Positions 1 through 11,313 of a DNA stretch of 64,000 nt are shown piece after piece; the stretch's first letter is position 1, and each line of letters begins with the position of its first letter. Source of the stretch: Pholis gunnellus (Eukaryota; Chordata; Actinopteri; Perciformes; Pholidae). A model generated the notes under the pieces. It made no database searches and had not been told where the DNA came from. It saw only the letters and a program-made list of their open reading frames with translations. The position numbers and the translations under genes were made by a program. The DNA lies in NCBI GenBank assembly GCA_910591455.2, contig OU342816.1:5846476-5910475 (forward strand), given 5' to 3'.

Positions 1-1981
1 GCCTTTAATATATCCTTTCTGTCCATGTTGCCCTTGTCCACTGTGGGCAGGATTTGCTGCAATTTAATCCTGTTTTTTCATTCAACAAATGTATTTTGAG
101 ATCCACAGATGGATCACTGATTTACCACTGATTTACCCTTGTATTTAATATACTGTAATTTAACATACAATGATGATTTCATAAGACTGAAATGGAAGGC
201 TCTGCTCAGGGTTGCTTGCTTTTAAATAAAGACGGAACTCCTCGTTACCTCTTCTAACCCCTTTTAACCACAAACAATGAGTGGAATCAGAGTGGCTGAC
301 AGAGATGGACTCTCAACATGCCAAGGCCATTCCAGGTCAAAGAGGTGAAAAGAGGTCAGAAACTCCCTCATGTGTCATGGGTATAAATTAGCAGATTTCC
401 ATGAGAGCCGTGGACCCAAATAACCTCTGCTGACCATTTTCTTTTTCTCACTCACAAACTATCGCTCATGCTCAGAAGTTTTTAGCAGCTTTTTAAGTCG
501 TGATTGGTGATCTGACATCTACTGTAAATGCCTTTTGCACTGAGTTGAAATAAAGGCCTTTATCACTTTATCACTGTAGTCACTGTTGCAGGGCACAGCT
601 GAAGCGTGGGCGTCTGCCGGCACTATCATTTTGGAGCTCTAGCAGTCTTCCTGCTGTTACTATTTATACTTTTGCAGCAGTTTGTTGAACTCACAGCGTC
701 TTCCAACTAAAATCCAATAATTTGTGAAATTGGCCCGAGAGAGGATGGCGGTTTTATCTCAAACTAATAACTGCACGTGTGCTCTTATTTAATGTGTTTT
801 ATTGTAATGTTTGGTTTTGACCTAAAACCAAGACAATTTTCTCCCACGGGAGACAATAAAGTAACAATGACCTGAAATTATCAGAATGTTTTATCGCACT
901 AAAATAGTTTGGCCACCTAAGAATGTCAAAATGTGTAGCGACAAAACTGAGTGGAGTTGTTGTTATTGTTGTTGTTGTTGTTGCAGATATTCAAATTGCC
1001 CCCCCCCCCCCTCGTTCACTATGCTTCTACCCACTCTTTGAACACTTGAACCCAGCCCCCGCTGGCATTGACACTCAGTGCCATGGTACCAGTCTCAGCC
1101 AGCTGTGGAGGGAGGATGGCCTGAGTAGTGATATTGACTATGGTGTAGAGACGGTCCTGGTGACCCTTCTGCCACCACATACTACTGTGTGTGTGTGTGT
1201 GTGTTTTGTGGCACCATGGTCTTTGTTTATTTAACATCGCTGCCCTTTGTTCCTCCCTGATCATGGCAAAGACAATGGATATTGTATCTGCAGCCACAAA
1301 GAGAAGCTCTTTCTTTAGGCCCCCTGAGGCCAGAGTTTCGCCACCATCTCTCTCTCTCTGTCTCTCGCCTGGTGACGTCTGTGACCGCTGGACAAAGAGG
1401 GCAGGACCAGAGTTAGTAGGGGCTGAGCTGTGAGGTGCTGGTACCAGCAGAGGAGCTTTAACATACAGATGAAGTCAGCGCAGAGACTTATTTTACTGTA
1501 GCAACAGCTTGTAGACAGCACTGTACATCACTGGTTGGCACTGGGACCTCTCTTGATTGTGGAGTACAGGATCAGAAGCAGCAAATGTTTCCGGTCAGGC
1601 AGCCTTGGCTTTGCAAAGCCTTAGGTGCTTCCCTCTATCCCATTTCTGCCAATGCATTTATTAACACTGGGGATATTTGCTACCTGCTTCAACAGAGAAG
1701 TGCATGAGGTTGTCGCGAAGTCAGTGGTGACTGCTTTTGTTTGGACGCTTAATTGGGAATCGCTGCTTGAACTCTTGTTTGTCACTAATTTTTATTTTTT
1801 TCTGTTGCTTTCTTGCCTGTTGCCGGGTTCTTGGTGTATGCTCATGGATTTGCAGACAGAGCGAGGCCTTTTTCATAGCTCCCCCACAGGGTGAAAGAGT
1901 TCCCCACCGTGGCGTAGATGTGTTGTGTGATTATATGTGCGGTGTGTGCCGCCTGTGTGCTGATATATTATACCCCCTCAG
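1..1981. other. plp1 upstream region / intron 1, no firm coding exon
   Basis: No firm gene is visible here. In the PLP/DM20 family the first coding exon holds only the start codon plus one base (ATGG), so it cannot be found by ORF length. One candidate is ATGG at 377-380 followed by GTATAA. A TATA-like TTTAAATAAA lies at about 221-230, and a short upstream ORF starts at 277. The donor is weak, so this is only a suggestion. The stretch also holds a poly-C run near 999-1011 and a short (GTT)n near 960. The six-frame ORFs between 923 and 1300 cover these simple repeats and look spurious. Confidence 0.35.
377..380 (+). other. plp1: candidate plp1 first coding exon end (ATGG)
   Basis: Exon 2 of this gene begins mid-codon with GT, so it needs an upstream exon ending in one G after the initiator ATG. 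The only ATGG directly followed by GT that I found upstream in the window is here, with donor GTATAA. This is a poor donor and an out-of-frame ATG lies 7 bases upstream at 370, so the true exon may equally lie outside the window. Confidence 0.18.
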
Positions 1982-4200
1982 GTTGTTATGATTGCTGTAT
2001 CCGGTGCATTGGGGCAGTGCCCTACCCATCCCTGGTGGCCACCCTGCTGTGCTATGCCGGCATGGCGTTATTTTGTGGCTGTGGGCATGAAGCGTTGTCC
2101 CACACTGAGGTCCTCGTCGAGACGTACTTCGCCCGCAACGTCCAAGACTTTGTGGTCATGGCCTCCTTGTGAGTGATGCTTCAATGAATTCTCTTTATTG
2201 TGACTTTTGGCCTCTCAAGAGTGGTTTCTTTTTTGCTGTTTGACCTGACGTCTCTCCCTGTGACTGTCCCAGTATCAAATACTTCCAGTACGTGATCTAT
2301 GGCCTGGCGTCGTTTTTCTTCCTCTATGGTATCCTGCTGCTGGCTGAGGGTTTCTACACCACGAGCGCGGTGAAGCAGACGTTTGGAGAATTCAGGAGCA
2401 CCCACTGTGGCCGCTGCCTCAGCCTGACGGTGAGAACAAGGAGATGGGACGGGAGGGGGAGTCAAGAGGGAGGGTAAATATGATGTCATTGTTAAGATGC
2501 TGAATGCTGGTTGTATTCTTGCTCCCAAGTTGAATGAAATGTTCTTTATTTCAGCGATTCCTGCACAGAATCATGACTTATGGTTAATAGCAATGAATTT
2601 AATAACAGCACATTCATCACACTGAAACCTGGGCTCCTATATATCGCCACATCTCTGTCACCTGACGTCCTGCACTTTCTTATTTCGACAGTTTATCATA
2701 GTGACGTACATCTTGGCTTTCATCTGGCTGGCAGTGTTTGCCTTCTCTGCTATCCCAGTCTTCTTCTTGTTCAACATGGAGCAGACCTGCCACAACATCA
2801 ACATCCTGGCTGAAACAACCCCCAGCATTAATCAGCACGGCTGGATTTGCATGGATGCCAGGCAGTATGGTGTGTTGTCCTTATAATGACTGACTGGCAC
2901 ATTCTCCACCTGACGAGAATGTTAATGTGTCCGTGAAAGCAAGGAATTTATCATTGAGGAATGGATGCAACACTGCTTGTTGAATAGGTTATGAAATAAT
3001 AAAGATAACTGCAGCTTTATCTAAATTTCTTCACGTCTGTGTCCCTGACATGCTGCATGCAAGCAGGAACTTAAATGCGTCATAACTCATCAAGATTCAG
3101 CAATTGCACGAGACACTTACGTCATGTCTTCATTTAAGGTCTGCTTCCTTGGAATGCAATGCCAGGCAAGGCTTGTGGAATGACCTTGGCATCTATCTGC
3201 AAAACCAGCGAAGTGAGTAGCCAAATTCAATATTTCCTTTCGCACAGTTTAGTCTTGTGTCAGCATCCTCACGTTAAAATCAATGAGCAGAATCAGTGTA
3301 AAGTCTATTCTGAGATATGAATGTGTGGTGTGTTAGCAAATGTTTTAATGCAATGATTCTGAATATAAACTAACCTGTGTTTGATATGTCTTGCAGTTCT
3401 ACGTCACCTATGACTTGTACATAGCTGCATTTGCTGGTGCCGGGGTCACTCTCTTGGCACTGGTGAGCAATTGCTTTGGCAATTTGCATGCTTTCTGGTC
3501 AGATTCAATATTTCATCTAAGATTGCTCTTGTTAATACTGCCAGTTGAATCGCATGTAAAGGGTCAGTTTACCCACGTTTTTAGTTGGTTAGGTTTAAAG
3601 ATATGTGTCTCTTAGATTATTGCAGCCGCAATACAATTGAAGTTAATGAAATGTATTTTGTGGTCGTCACAGCATGCAATAATGACTTTCAGCTGCAACA
3701 TCTCCTTCTGGGCCTTGCTATGAGCAGTTTTCAGAGGAAATACTTTCTTATTTTACATTTTATTTGTTGACTCATTTGTCTCTGTGAGTTTCATCATACA
3801 ATATTAATGAAAAAGACAAAGGACATGCCATGATATAAGCATCATTTATAAATCCATATTTTTTCAAATAAATAGTTCTAACAAAATGTGCAGATTATCA
3901 GGAGTAAAAGTCAGTTTTCAATGAGGGTACAATAAAAAAATGCCTTCTGCAGCAGAAATATCAAAAATGAATTTGTCAAACCCTGGATAACTCCAAACCT
4001 GCATGGTTAGATACCCTTTGAGGCAAGTAAGAAAATATGTTTGAATCGACCCTTTAAAAAAGGTCACATATGTTAAAATGTTTTTCCTTTCTATTCTTCC
4101 CACCTCCATCTCAATGTTCTCTTTGCAGTTTTTGTATCTGGCTGCCACCACCTACAATTACGCTGTCTTGCGGTTCCTGGGCCGGAAAGGCGTCCGCTAG
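1982..4200 (+). CDS. plp1: Myelin proteolipid protein / DM20 (PLP1, DM-alpha type), 5' partial
   Basis: Four-pass tetraspan proteolipid of compact myelin and oligodendrocytes. Coding exons are 1982-2168, 2273-2429, 2692-2869, 3139-3212, 3397-3462 and 4129-4200. Exons of 187, 157, 74 and 66 nt equal the sizes known for mammalian PLP1 exons 2, 3A, 5 and 6. With an ATGG first exon the protein would be 245 aa, close to DM20. The N-terminus after Met is GCYDCCIRC, whose Cys residues are palmitoylation sites in the family. TM2 contains QYVIYGLASFFFLYG. The second extracellular loop keeps the four disulfide Cys. The C-terminal tail NYAVLRFLGRKGVR resembles PLP1 rather than the longer GPM6A/B tails. 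The mammalian PLP-specific exon 3B is absent, so only a DM20-type product is encoded. The gene is tail-to-tail with the LIM gene. Teleosts can carry two plp1 copies; I cannot say which this is. Confidence 0.93.
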
Positions 4201-5028
4201 GTGCAACACCTCGGTCCCAGTCAACAACATCCTCTGGCTATAAAATGGAGAATGTCAACACTGGACTTCCATCCATCCTCTGGGAAACAGCATCCTCCGA
4301 ACGTGGATCACCTGCTATAGTATTTCTTTAGACGTGTCTAATAACAGACAAATGTTTCTCATCGCTGTTTTGTATGAACAACGGACAGAGAGATGAAGAT
4401 AATTCCCACCCGGCAGCCTCGTCCTCAAATCCTCCTCTCAGATGATTCTCTTAGCTTTGTTGTTCATTCCCCTCTCGCAGGTCGCGTCTCTCGTTGCATT
4501 GTTTTTGCAAAGCTAAATTGGTGCTGATGCTGTTGTCAGATTGTGATGTATGATGTTTCATGAATAATTAAGAGCAATGACAGCTTACCTTGCAAATCAT
4601 AACTGCATGCCTGCCATTCAGTGTTTACTGATGCAAAATGGTTCTGAGTGTGATTTTGCTGCTGCCTCATTATCTTGCGTATCTTGTGTAGCAACATTGT
4701 GTGAACTAAAGCAAGGGAGGCTGAATGTACCAAAGTTCTCTGCATGGGTTTGGTGTGTCCTCTCATCTCCCTCTGTGCTTTCACTCACAACACATGTACT
4801 TTGCATTCACTCATACTGCATTTTTGCTTCGTTTAAATGCCACTGTGTAGGAGGGAAACAAAGACATGCATCCATTTTTCTGGATGTTTTTGGGTTGCTG
4901 CTTAAAATAAGCTGTTTTTATGTTGCTGAGGTGTTGACGCTTCAATAACCAGTGACTCATGTTTCAATTGTAGCCCTGCTACTTACTGAGCTTTGTTGTG
5001 TGTATGCTCAATTGCTTAATTAAGGCTG

Positions 5029-5034
5029 AATAAA
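5029..5034 (+). terminator. plp1 polyadenylation signal AATAAA
   Basis: Canonical AATAAA, 828 bases after the plp1 stop codon, in an otherwise gene-free 3' UTR (4201 to about 5055). It lies 29 bases before the opposing AATAAA of the LIM gene. Confidence 0.7.
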
Positions 5035-5062
5035 CAATTTTAATCGGAGGCAGTCATTTGTG

Positions 5063-5068
5063 TTTATT
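5063..5068 (-). terminator. LIM-gene polyadenylation signal (AATAAA on minus strand)
   Basis: TTTATT on the plus strand reads AATAAA on the minus strand, 228 bases past the TAA of the LIM gene. Cleavage 15-25 bases further on would fall at about 5040-5050, inside or touching the plp1 3' end. Confidence 0.6.
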
Positions 5069-5296
5069 TAAACATATACAGTATGTCACGATAGAAATCT
5101 TTCATGTTGATTGTATCTCATATAATCATCTTTGGCAATTACAACCAGATATAGTATGCTGTCACTTATTTTTCTAGAAGAATTCTTACATAATGTTCTA
5201 AAAAAAAAACAGGAAAAACAGTGAGGTCCTCTGTCCGAACAGCACGTTAATTGCAGTACACTTTGAGTGTTGTAGAGAGCAACATATTCATCCCAG

Positions 5297-7370
5297 TTAG
5301 GTTTTGGTCTCGAGAGCTTCTGCAAAGCAGCCACCACAATGGACCACTTGGTTATGCAAGAACATGGTGGTCATCAAATCTCCCAGGACCATTGCACACA
5401 CACCACACTGCAAAAAACATACTCAATATTAACATTATGCAATGACATAATAGCCCGTCACTCAATAATAGACATGAACCATTTGTTTGGTGAGCGGCAG
5501 AACAAACCTTCAGACAGTCAGGGTGGCAGGTCATCACCGGTTCACTGAGGTAGATCTTGACATTTCCATCCATTGTTTTCTCACAGAATGAACAAACATT
5601 GCTTTTCGTGCTGTGGAGAGAAAGTGTTAAAAAGATTATCACCAATGTTAACCTTTGTGTATGAACTATGTATCATAACTTAGACAATGTCTGAATTTCT
5701 ACATTTTGAGACATTACCTGGGCTTATCCCGAGTTTGTGTGGATTGTGGGTCTTCCTTGGACTTTTGAGACACGTCACAGCTACAAAAAATAGCCATAAG
5801 CAAAAAAATAAAGAAGTGAAAACATGAAAACCAGAAAATATGTGCTGTGGTTCATTTTTATAAGAGCTTACTTACGTGTTGGTATCATCAGAGTGTTGGT
5901 TCAGCTTGGTCTCCTCACTGTGGGATGGTTTTGGGTCCTTCAGAGGCTCAGGAGCAGCTTCAGTTGTCGGCGGCTCCACATCTAATGCTTCCGACAGTTC
6001 AATGAGTCTGCAGGAGAACGTATCCTGAGCAGCTTCTGCGTCTGAAGATGTTACAGGTTCAACAGCATCCTTCACGCTCAGCTCCACCACATGATCTGCC
6101 GCTCTCTCAGGTGTTGGCTCAACACTTTGCTCGACAACAGGGTTTTCAACAGGCTGGACTTCACACTCAACTACCTCTTCAGCTCCAGTCTTCAAAACCG
6201 GCTCTGCGGAGGCTGCAGACTCGACTGTAGACTCTTCAGGCTTAACTGCAGCTTCAGCAGCAGATTTGGTAGGTGATTCAGATGCAGTATCTGCCACTAA
6301 GTCAGGGACTGGGTCCACACTCACTTGGAGAGCAGCATTCTCTCCTGCTGCATCAGTTACGTCAGGTGTCTCAGGTGATGACTCCACAGCAACTTCAGCT
6401 ACAGCTTCAACACTTTCTTCTGCAGCCTGTTCTGGGGGACCTTTCTCACAATTCCCCTCTGTAGCAGTTTCAGTAGGAGGTGGGTTAGGCCGTTCGGATT
6501 CAGATTCTGCCAATAAATCAGGGACTGGTTCCACACTGATTTGTAGAGCAGCTTCTTTTCCAGGTGTTGCATTAACCACGTCACTTGTGTCAGATGATGA
6601 CTCCACAGCAACCTCAGCTACAGCTTCAACACTTTCTTCTGCAGCCTGTTCTGGAGGACCTTTCTCACAACTTCCCTCTGCAGACTGTACAACGGATTGT
6701 ACTCCTGCATCTTCCAATTGTGTCGCATTAGCTGGCTCTGTTTTGGTTGCAGGTTCTTCTTTGGGTTTCAGTTCGACTGCAGGAACAACAGAGGTTTCTG
6801 CAACCGGATCTTCCATATGAGCATCCACTGAGACCACGGCCTCATTGTGTTCTACGTTTGACTGGTCAACTGTTTTATCAGTTTGTTCTCCCTTGTTTTC
6901 GGCACTTGTGGTGGCAACTGTTTGCTCAACTGGCTCCACAGGAGACAAGGCTTCTGGATTTTCCTCTGTTGAAGAAACTGGCTGTGGTTCACCATTTGGG
7001 ATTTGTTCTGCAACATGAACCTCTGCAGAGGCGTCAGCAGCCCCGCCATTTTGTTCAACATTTGACTGGTAAACTGCAGCATCTTCCTTGTTTTCTGCCG
7101 TTGTGTTGGCAACTGTTTCTTCTGGATGTGTCTCATCCTTCTGGATACGTTCTTCTGTGGGTGCTTGGGGCCTGTAACAGAGGGAGTTACTTATTCCCAG
7201 CTATGCAGAAAAGACATAGGAACAAAAATCCCTCGACTCAGCAGTTACACTCAATGTAGAGGTACTCTCATACTAACTTTGCATCATCTGAGGTCTCCAC
7301 TGTTGACCCCTCAGGCTGAGCATCTTCTTGGGGAGGAATAACTTCACCATTTCCCTGATTAGAAGAATCT
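5297..7370 (-). CDS. LIM-domain protein with acidic Glu/Val/Pro repeats (ZNF185/sciellin-like), 5' partial
   Basis: Five exons, in transcript order: 7278-7370, 5876-7171, 5718-5780, 5508-5610 and 5297-5407 (stop TAA). Phases are consistent throughout, giving about 555 visible residues. The C-terminus is a single LIM zinc-binding domain split over the last two exons. Its ligands run CSFC, then HPDC, then CGVC, then HCGGC. A lone C-terminal LIM after a long disordered region is the ZNF185/sciellin arrangement, associated with actin or cornified-envelope structures. The 1,296-nt exon encodes a low-complexity chain rich in Glu, Val, Ala, Pro and Ser, with an approximately 73-residue internal duplication. 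I could not place the N-terminal exon(s), which should lie above 7370. No other zinc finger is visible. Family assignment rests on the LIM pattern, so the symbol is left open. Confidence 0.8.
6250..6690 (-). repeat. In-frame 219-bp tandem duplication within the LIM-gene exon
   Basis: Two copies of a segment containing the peptide CEKGPPEQAAEESVEAVAEV are offset by 219 bases (matching plus-strand points 6437 and 6656), i.e. 73 codons. The downstream halves share the core PVPDL before diverging. The period is a multiple of three and both copies stay open. Confidence 0.8.
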
Positions 7371-10014
7371 CTAAAACATAGAGCAGAAAATAACAAACAT
7401 GTACATCTGGCACAAACATTCAATATTTGGGGTTTTAAATGTTCAGACTTAACTTAAGGTAATAATGCAAACCTGAAAACAAGTTTGCATTCGTGGTTTC
7501 TCATTGTTTGCAGTGTATTTTCAATTAAAATTCAGAACATCCATAACCTTCAGATGGAGAGAACTGTATTTTCGAGAGGAGGGCTCAGTGGCGAATCTAT
7601 TGAGCTACAGGGTAAGATTATGAAACACACTTTGAAAAGAACCCTGGCATTTAGACAACATACAGTAGCAAATTATATTTTGGTAATTAATGCTCCACCG
7701 CTAATGAAACATTTCATCAACTTTAAACTACTTCGGCTCAAAATTGACATCAAAGCCAAATGCTCCATATTGAGATGATGAAAAGCAAGGGATAATTTAA
7801 ATATACAATAACATGTCAGGTAACGTACACTTTCTTATGAATAAAGTGTCAAAAGATAAAACCTTATCAGTGAGGGAGGATAAGATGTAGGAGGTGTGGC
7901 AGTTTAAGAATATCACTCATACTTCTTTTATATAAGTGACAGGTTCATCTATAACCTTCACATAAAAGAAATGTTGTGCAAAAAGTCCGATCTGCATTAC
8001 TTGATGGGCACAACAAATCACACAGGAGAAAAGGGGGGAAGCTACAATGATTGATGAAGTAAAACTGACAAATAGCCTTAAATGTCAACACAATGTTTAC
8101 TAATCATGTAAATATCACCAAACATGTTGCACTGAAGTGAGGGGATGGAGCTGTTTTCTTGAGGAATGTGATCCAATTACCTGAATTAGGGAATTTGGTC
8201 CTGTTTGTGTATCTCATCTGTTGACATTATAGGCGAGATACACACACAATTTAACTGGATCAATTATGCTTGTGGAAGCAAAACCTCTTGATAATGATGT
8301 AACTCTTGATAGATCGTAAGGTAATGGTCTGAACACACTGAAAAAAAAGGCGTGTGGACCTTTTAATTAATTATTAAGTGAGTGGAACTAATTATTCAAA
8401 TACATTTGCATGGTGTTGTCCTTGGAAATGGTAATAGATAAAGATTTATCTTAATCTGGCAAGGAAAAGTACATACATATTTTGATATCGAATGCTCTAT
8501 ATCTAATTAGGTAGGATGATGTTAAAATAAAAAATATTCAAAACCAACCAAAAGAGAAACATTTTGGAGTGATACAGAACTTATTTGTCTGTGGTTCTTT
8601 ATTTGCTGTTTGTAAATGTATCTGCATTGTGATGCAATGTATTGATTGTATCTGAAATCCGTACAATGGGACACTTATTTTTGTAACAGGAACTTAGAAC
8701 CTTTAATTTGAAGACACCGTCCTTTAACTTCCGGATTTCTTCCTCAGGCTTGTGATGCTAAGCGTTTTATGCTAGGAAGGGAAGTGTGCGGTTCTTACTA
8801 AACATAACCGCCTAATTTAAACTTTCTCAAAGCGAGAGACATGTAGCGGCGACTGTAGACTAAACACTGCCACTTGGTTTGTAATTTTAAGCGTAATTTT
8901 GTCTCAAAAACCACCAGGCTTCACACTATTGTAACGTAAGCTAGTTTATAACTGTAACGTAACGGTTCGCGACGTCACACAACCAGCACAGGACGAGTCC
9001 CCCACTAACTAAAACACCCCAAGACCAGTAAGTCAGTTGGTATTCCAACAAGTTTACCTACGGAGAAGGTGCTTTGTGACAGATAGTTCAACTACATTAT
9101 TACTTAGTCAGTGCCTGTGTCAAATGACAGGAACCTGCAGTCAGTTAGTTCATTAGAGAAGTTAGCTACTAACACGCGAAGGAAACGTCATCATAGCTAA
9201 TATTTCTCGGCTGGTGTTACACCACTAATTATCCGATTTGAAACAAGTATGTTTGCAGTAGATTAACGTGGAAAGCGTAGAGACAGTTTAAAAACCCATC
9301 AGGTCGTAGGTAGAGAAATGAAAACTCTAGAATCTTTTTTTTTGCGATAATAAATAATATTGTAAGAGATTTGAATCAGGATCTTATAAACTTCCTCATA
9401 CACCATGTTTATCAAATTCAAACTTGACTAGTCAGATATTTTACATCTACGCCTTGACTTATGTGGTCTGGATGTAGAAAGTGCAGAAATAAAATGCATT
9501 TTTTGTTTTCACATATTAAACCGGGTGTAATGCTGGTGAAACTTGTTTTTGATCGAGAGCTGGGTTGTGTATTCTGGATGAACAAAGGAGCACTGTGACC
9601 CCTTTTAATGCCTTCATAGATTGACTAGAGGTCTATCAACAAAGAGCCCATCACACGGCTGTTAATGCATGACAATTTTAAGTGAACAAATAATCTGCTG
9701 AGGGATTGTATAACTTTAGTTCCATTCATATTCCCCTTTAATTAGTGAATGCAAATACAACTTTGTATTTCTCAAGTTGGATGGAGATTCTTTTGCTCTG
9801 GTTCTTGAGCTTGTACGCATTAACAGTTGGGACAGCGATCTTGTAAACTAAACTTGTATCAAAATAAGGAAGGAATGTAATCCCCTTTGCCATTAAGGTT
9901 ATTAAAACATAGTTTTTTTTTGTAAGATAACTACATAAGTAGGCTGATTGTGTGTATCTGTATTTGTCGAATGTGTTATTCATGCTTGTGTTTCCTGTGC
10001 CATCCCAGAAAGAA
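7371..10014. other. Gap: LIM-gene 5' part and possible divergent promoter
   Basis: No coding exon could be supported. From 7375 to 8690 the sequence is AT-rich. Between about 8740 and 9020 it turns CpG-richer (for example GTAGCGGCGACTG and TTCGCGACGTCAC) and holds a donor-like AACGTAAG near 8933. This would suit a bidirectional promoter feeding the LIM gene leftwards and the transposase-like ORF rightwards. A short open minus-strand stretch at 8700-8755 (peptide PEEEIRKLKDG) is flanked by an AG but has a poor donor, so it is not called. The acceptor CCCAG at 10004-10008 suggests that the ORF at 10015 follows a 5' UTR intron. Confidence 0.3.
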
Positions 10015-11313
10015 ATGCCATCGAGGAATCATCTTGACAAAGTCGGCAGGAAGAAGAAGAAGAAATGGACCGAGGAGGCCATGGAACGTGCGCTGATCGA
10101 GGTGAAGTCGGGAAGGTGTACGGTGAGACAGGCCGCCAAAGAGTTCGGAGTCCCTAAATCGTCGCTGGGGGACAGAGTCAGTGGACGGGTGACACCAGGG
10201 AGTCGCAGCGGGCCGGCTCAGCTCATAACATCTGCAGACGAGGAGCTGTTGGTGGAGTTCTCTCTACACATGTCCAAGCATGGTTTCCCACTGACGAAGC
10301 AACAGCTGGTGTCCTTTGCCTCGTCCATTTATAAGCGGCAGCATCGGAGGGTGGCATTTTCTAAACTGGGCCAGACCTGGTGGCTCAATTTCCGAAAACG
10401 TCAAGAAAAGAACATCACCATTCAGCCCGCGGACAACACTGTCCGTGGGAGGACGACGTGTGTGAGAAAAGAAGCAGTGGATCAGTTTTTACATTTGCTG
10501 AGCACTGTCATGGACGCTCGCGGGCTCAGAGACAAGCCTCATCAAATCTTCAACTGCAATGAGACAGGATTTCAGCTGGGCAGGAAGAGGGTGATTCTCC
10601 CCAAATCTGCCAGTCTGGGCTACAAGCCAACGCCAGGCTCGAGGGACCACATCTCCGTCCTGGCTTGCTTTAGCGCAGCTGGAGAGGAAATTCCCCCATT
10701 TATTATCTACTCAAAGGCCTACCCAGGGGGAGTATGCTACAAGACTCAAGGGCCTCCGAATGCCCTCTATGGGTGGTCAGACTCTGGGTACGTCAACTCT
10801 GACCTTTTCAAGAAATGGTTCCTCAAGCACTTCCTCCTGCACGCACCGAAGGGCCGTCCGCTGCTGCTGATTTTCGACGGTCACAGGTCTCCCCTGAACC
10901 TCGAGGTGGTGGAGACGGCTCGTAGCGAGGACGTGGTCCTTCTGTGCCTTCCGCCTCATTGCTCCCACATCCTGCAGCCGCTCGACGCCGGTCTCTTTGT
11001 CCTCCTGAAGCAGCGTTTTGCGGCACTCGTAGGTGACGGTTGCGCCACCGACACTCACTTCGCAGTCAGCAAGAAGGAGTTCTCGGGCGTGTTTAAAGAG
11101 ACGTATCAGGTAGCGAAGGAGGAGGAGGGTGTAAGGATTGTGAAGGAAGGCTACAGGAAATGTGGCATCTACCCGCTCAACCACTTTGCCATCAACGAGG
11201 GGCATTTAATGGCGTCGCACAGCCTGTGCCCAGCAGCTGGACCCTCCTTGTCCACATCAGAACAGGGAGTGCACAATGTAGGAGAGCTCACAGCTGCTGG
11301 ACCCTCCTCCTGA
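10015..11313 (+). CDS. pogo/Tigger-type (Tc1-mariner) transposase or domesticated derivative
   Basis: Uninterrupted 432-aa ORF. The start chosen is the ATG seven bases after a CCCAG acceptor; the frame is open further upstream, but that stretch looks intronic. Residues about 15-55 form a basic, pipsqueak-like helix-turn-helix (KWTEEAMERALIEVKSG, then VRQAAKEFGVPKSSLGDRV). Residues about 70-150 resemble a CENP-B-type HTH (GFPLTKQQLVSFA). A DDE_1 catalytic core follows, with LLLIFDGHRSP and PPHCSHILQPLDAG carrying the second and third acidic residues. The first, normally NxDETGF, reads NCNETGF: the Asp codon is AAT at 10558-10560. The ORF is GC-richer than its flanks. I found no convincing terminal inverted repeats. 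Either this is a recently inserted copy with one inactivating change, or a host-domesticated DNA-binding protein. Confidence 0.85.
   Translation: MPSRNHLDKVGRKKKKKWTEEAMERALIEVKSGRCTVRQAAKEFGVPKSSLGDRVSGRVTPGSRSGPAQLITSADEELLVEFSLHMSKHGFPLTKQQLVSFASSIYKRQHRRVAFSKLGQTWWLNFRKRQEKNITIQPADNTVRGRTTCVRKEAVDQFLHLLSTVMDARGLRDKPHQIFNCNETGFQLGRKRVILPKSASLGYKPTPGSRDHISVLACFSAAGEEIPPFIIYSKAYPGGVCYKTQGPPNALYGWSDSGYVNSDLFKKWFLKHFLLHAPKGRPLLLIFDGHRSPLNLEVVETARSEDVVLLCLPPHCSHILQPLDAGLFVLLKQRFAALVGDGCATDTHFAVSKKEFSGVFKETYQVAKEEEGVRIVKEGYRKCGIYPLNHFAINEGHLMASHSLCPAAGPSLSTSEQGVHNVGELTAAGPSS

Noticed and set aside
923..1433. Overlapping ORFs of 80-103 codons on both strands upstream of plp1
   Set aside because: They run through GTT, poly-C and GT simple repeats, show no domain, and lack splice logic; they are chance ORFs.
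6266..6820. 184-codon plus-strand ORF rich in Ser, Ala and Thr
   Set aside because: It is the reverse shadow of the Glu/Val/Ala/Pro-rich LIM-gene exon, which has consistent splice phases on the minus strand.
8700..8760. Minus-strand open stretch reading PEEEIRKLKDG as a possible LIM-gene exon
   Set aside because: Only about 18 codons, weak donor, and no phase link to the exon at 7278-7370 could be shown.
10015..11313. Idea that the transposase-like ORF is JRKL, a Tigger-derived gene near MTMR2 in human
   Set aside because: Its N-terminal DNA-binding sequence and DDE motifs do not match JRKL, and it lies on the far side of cwc15.
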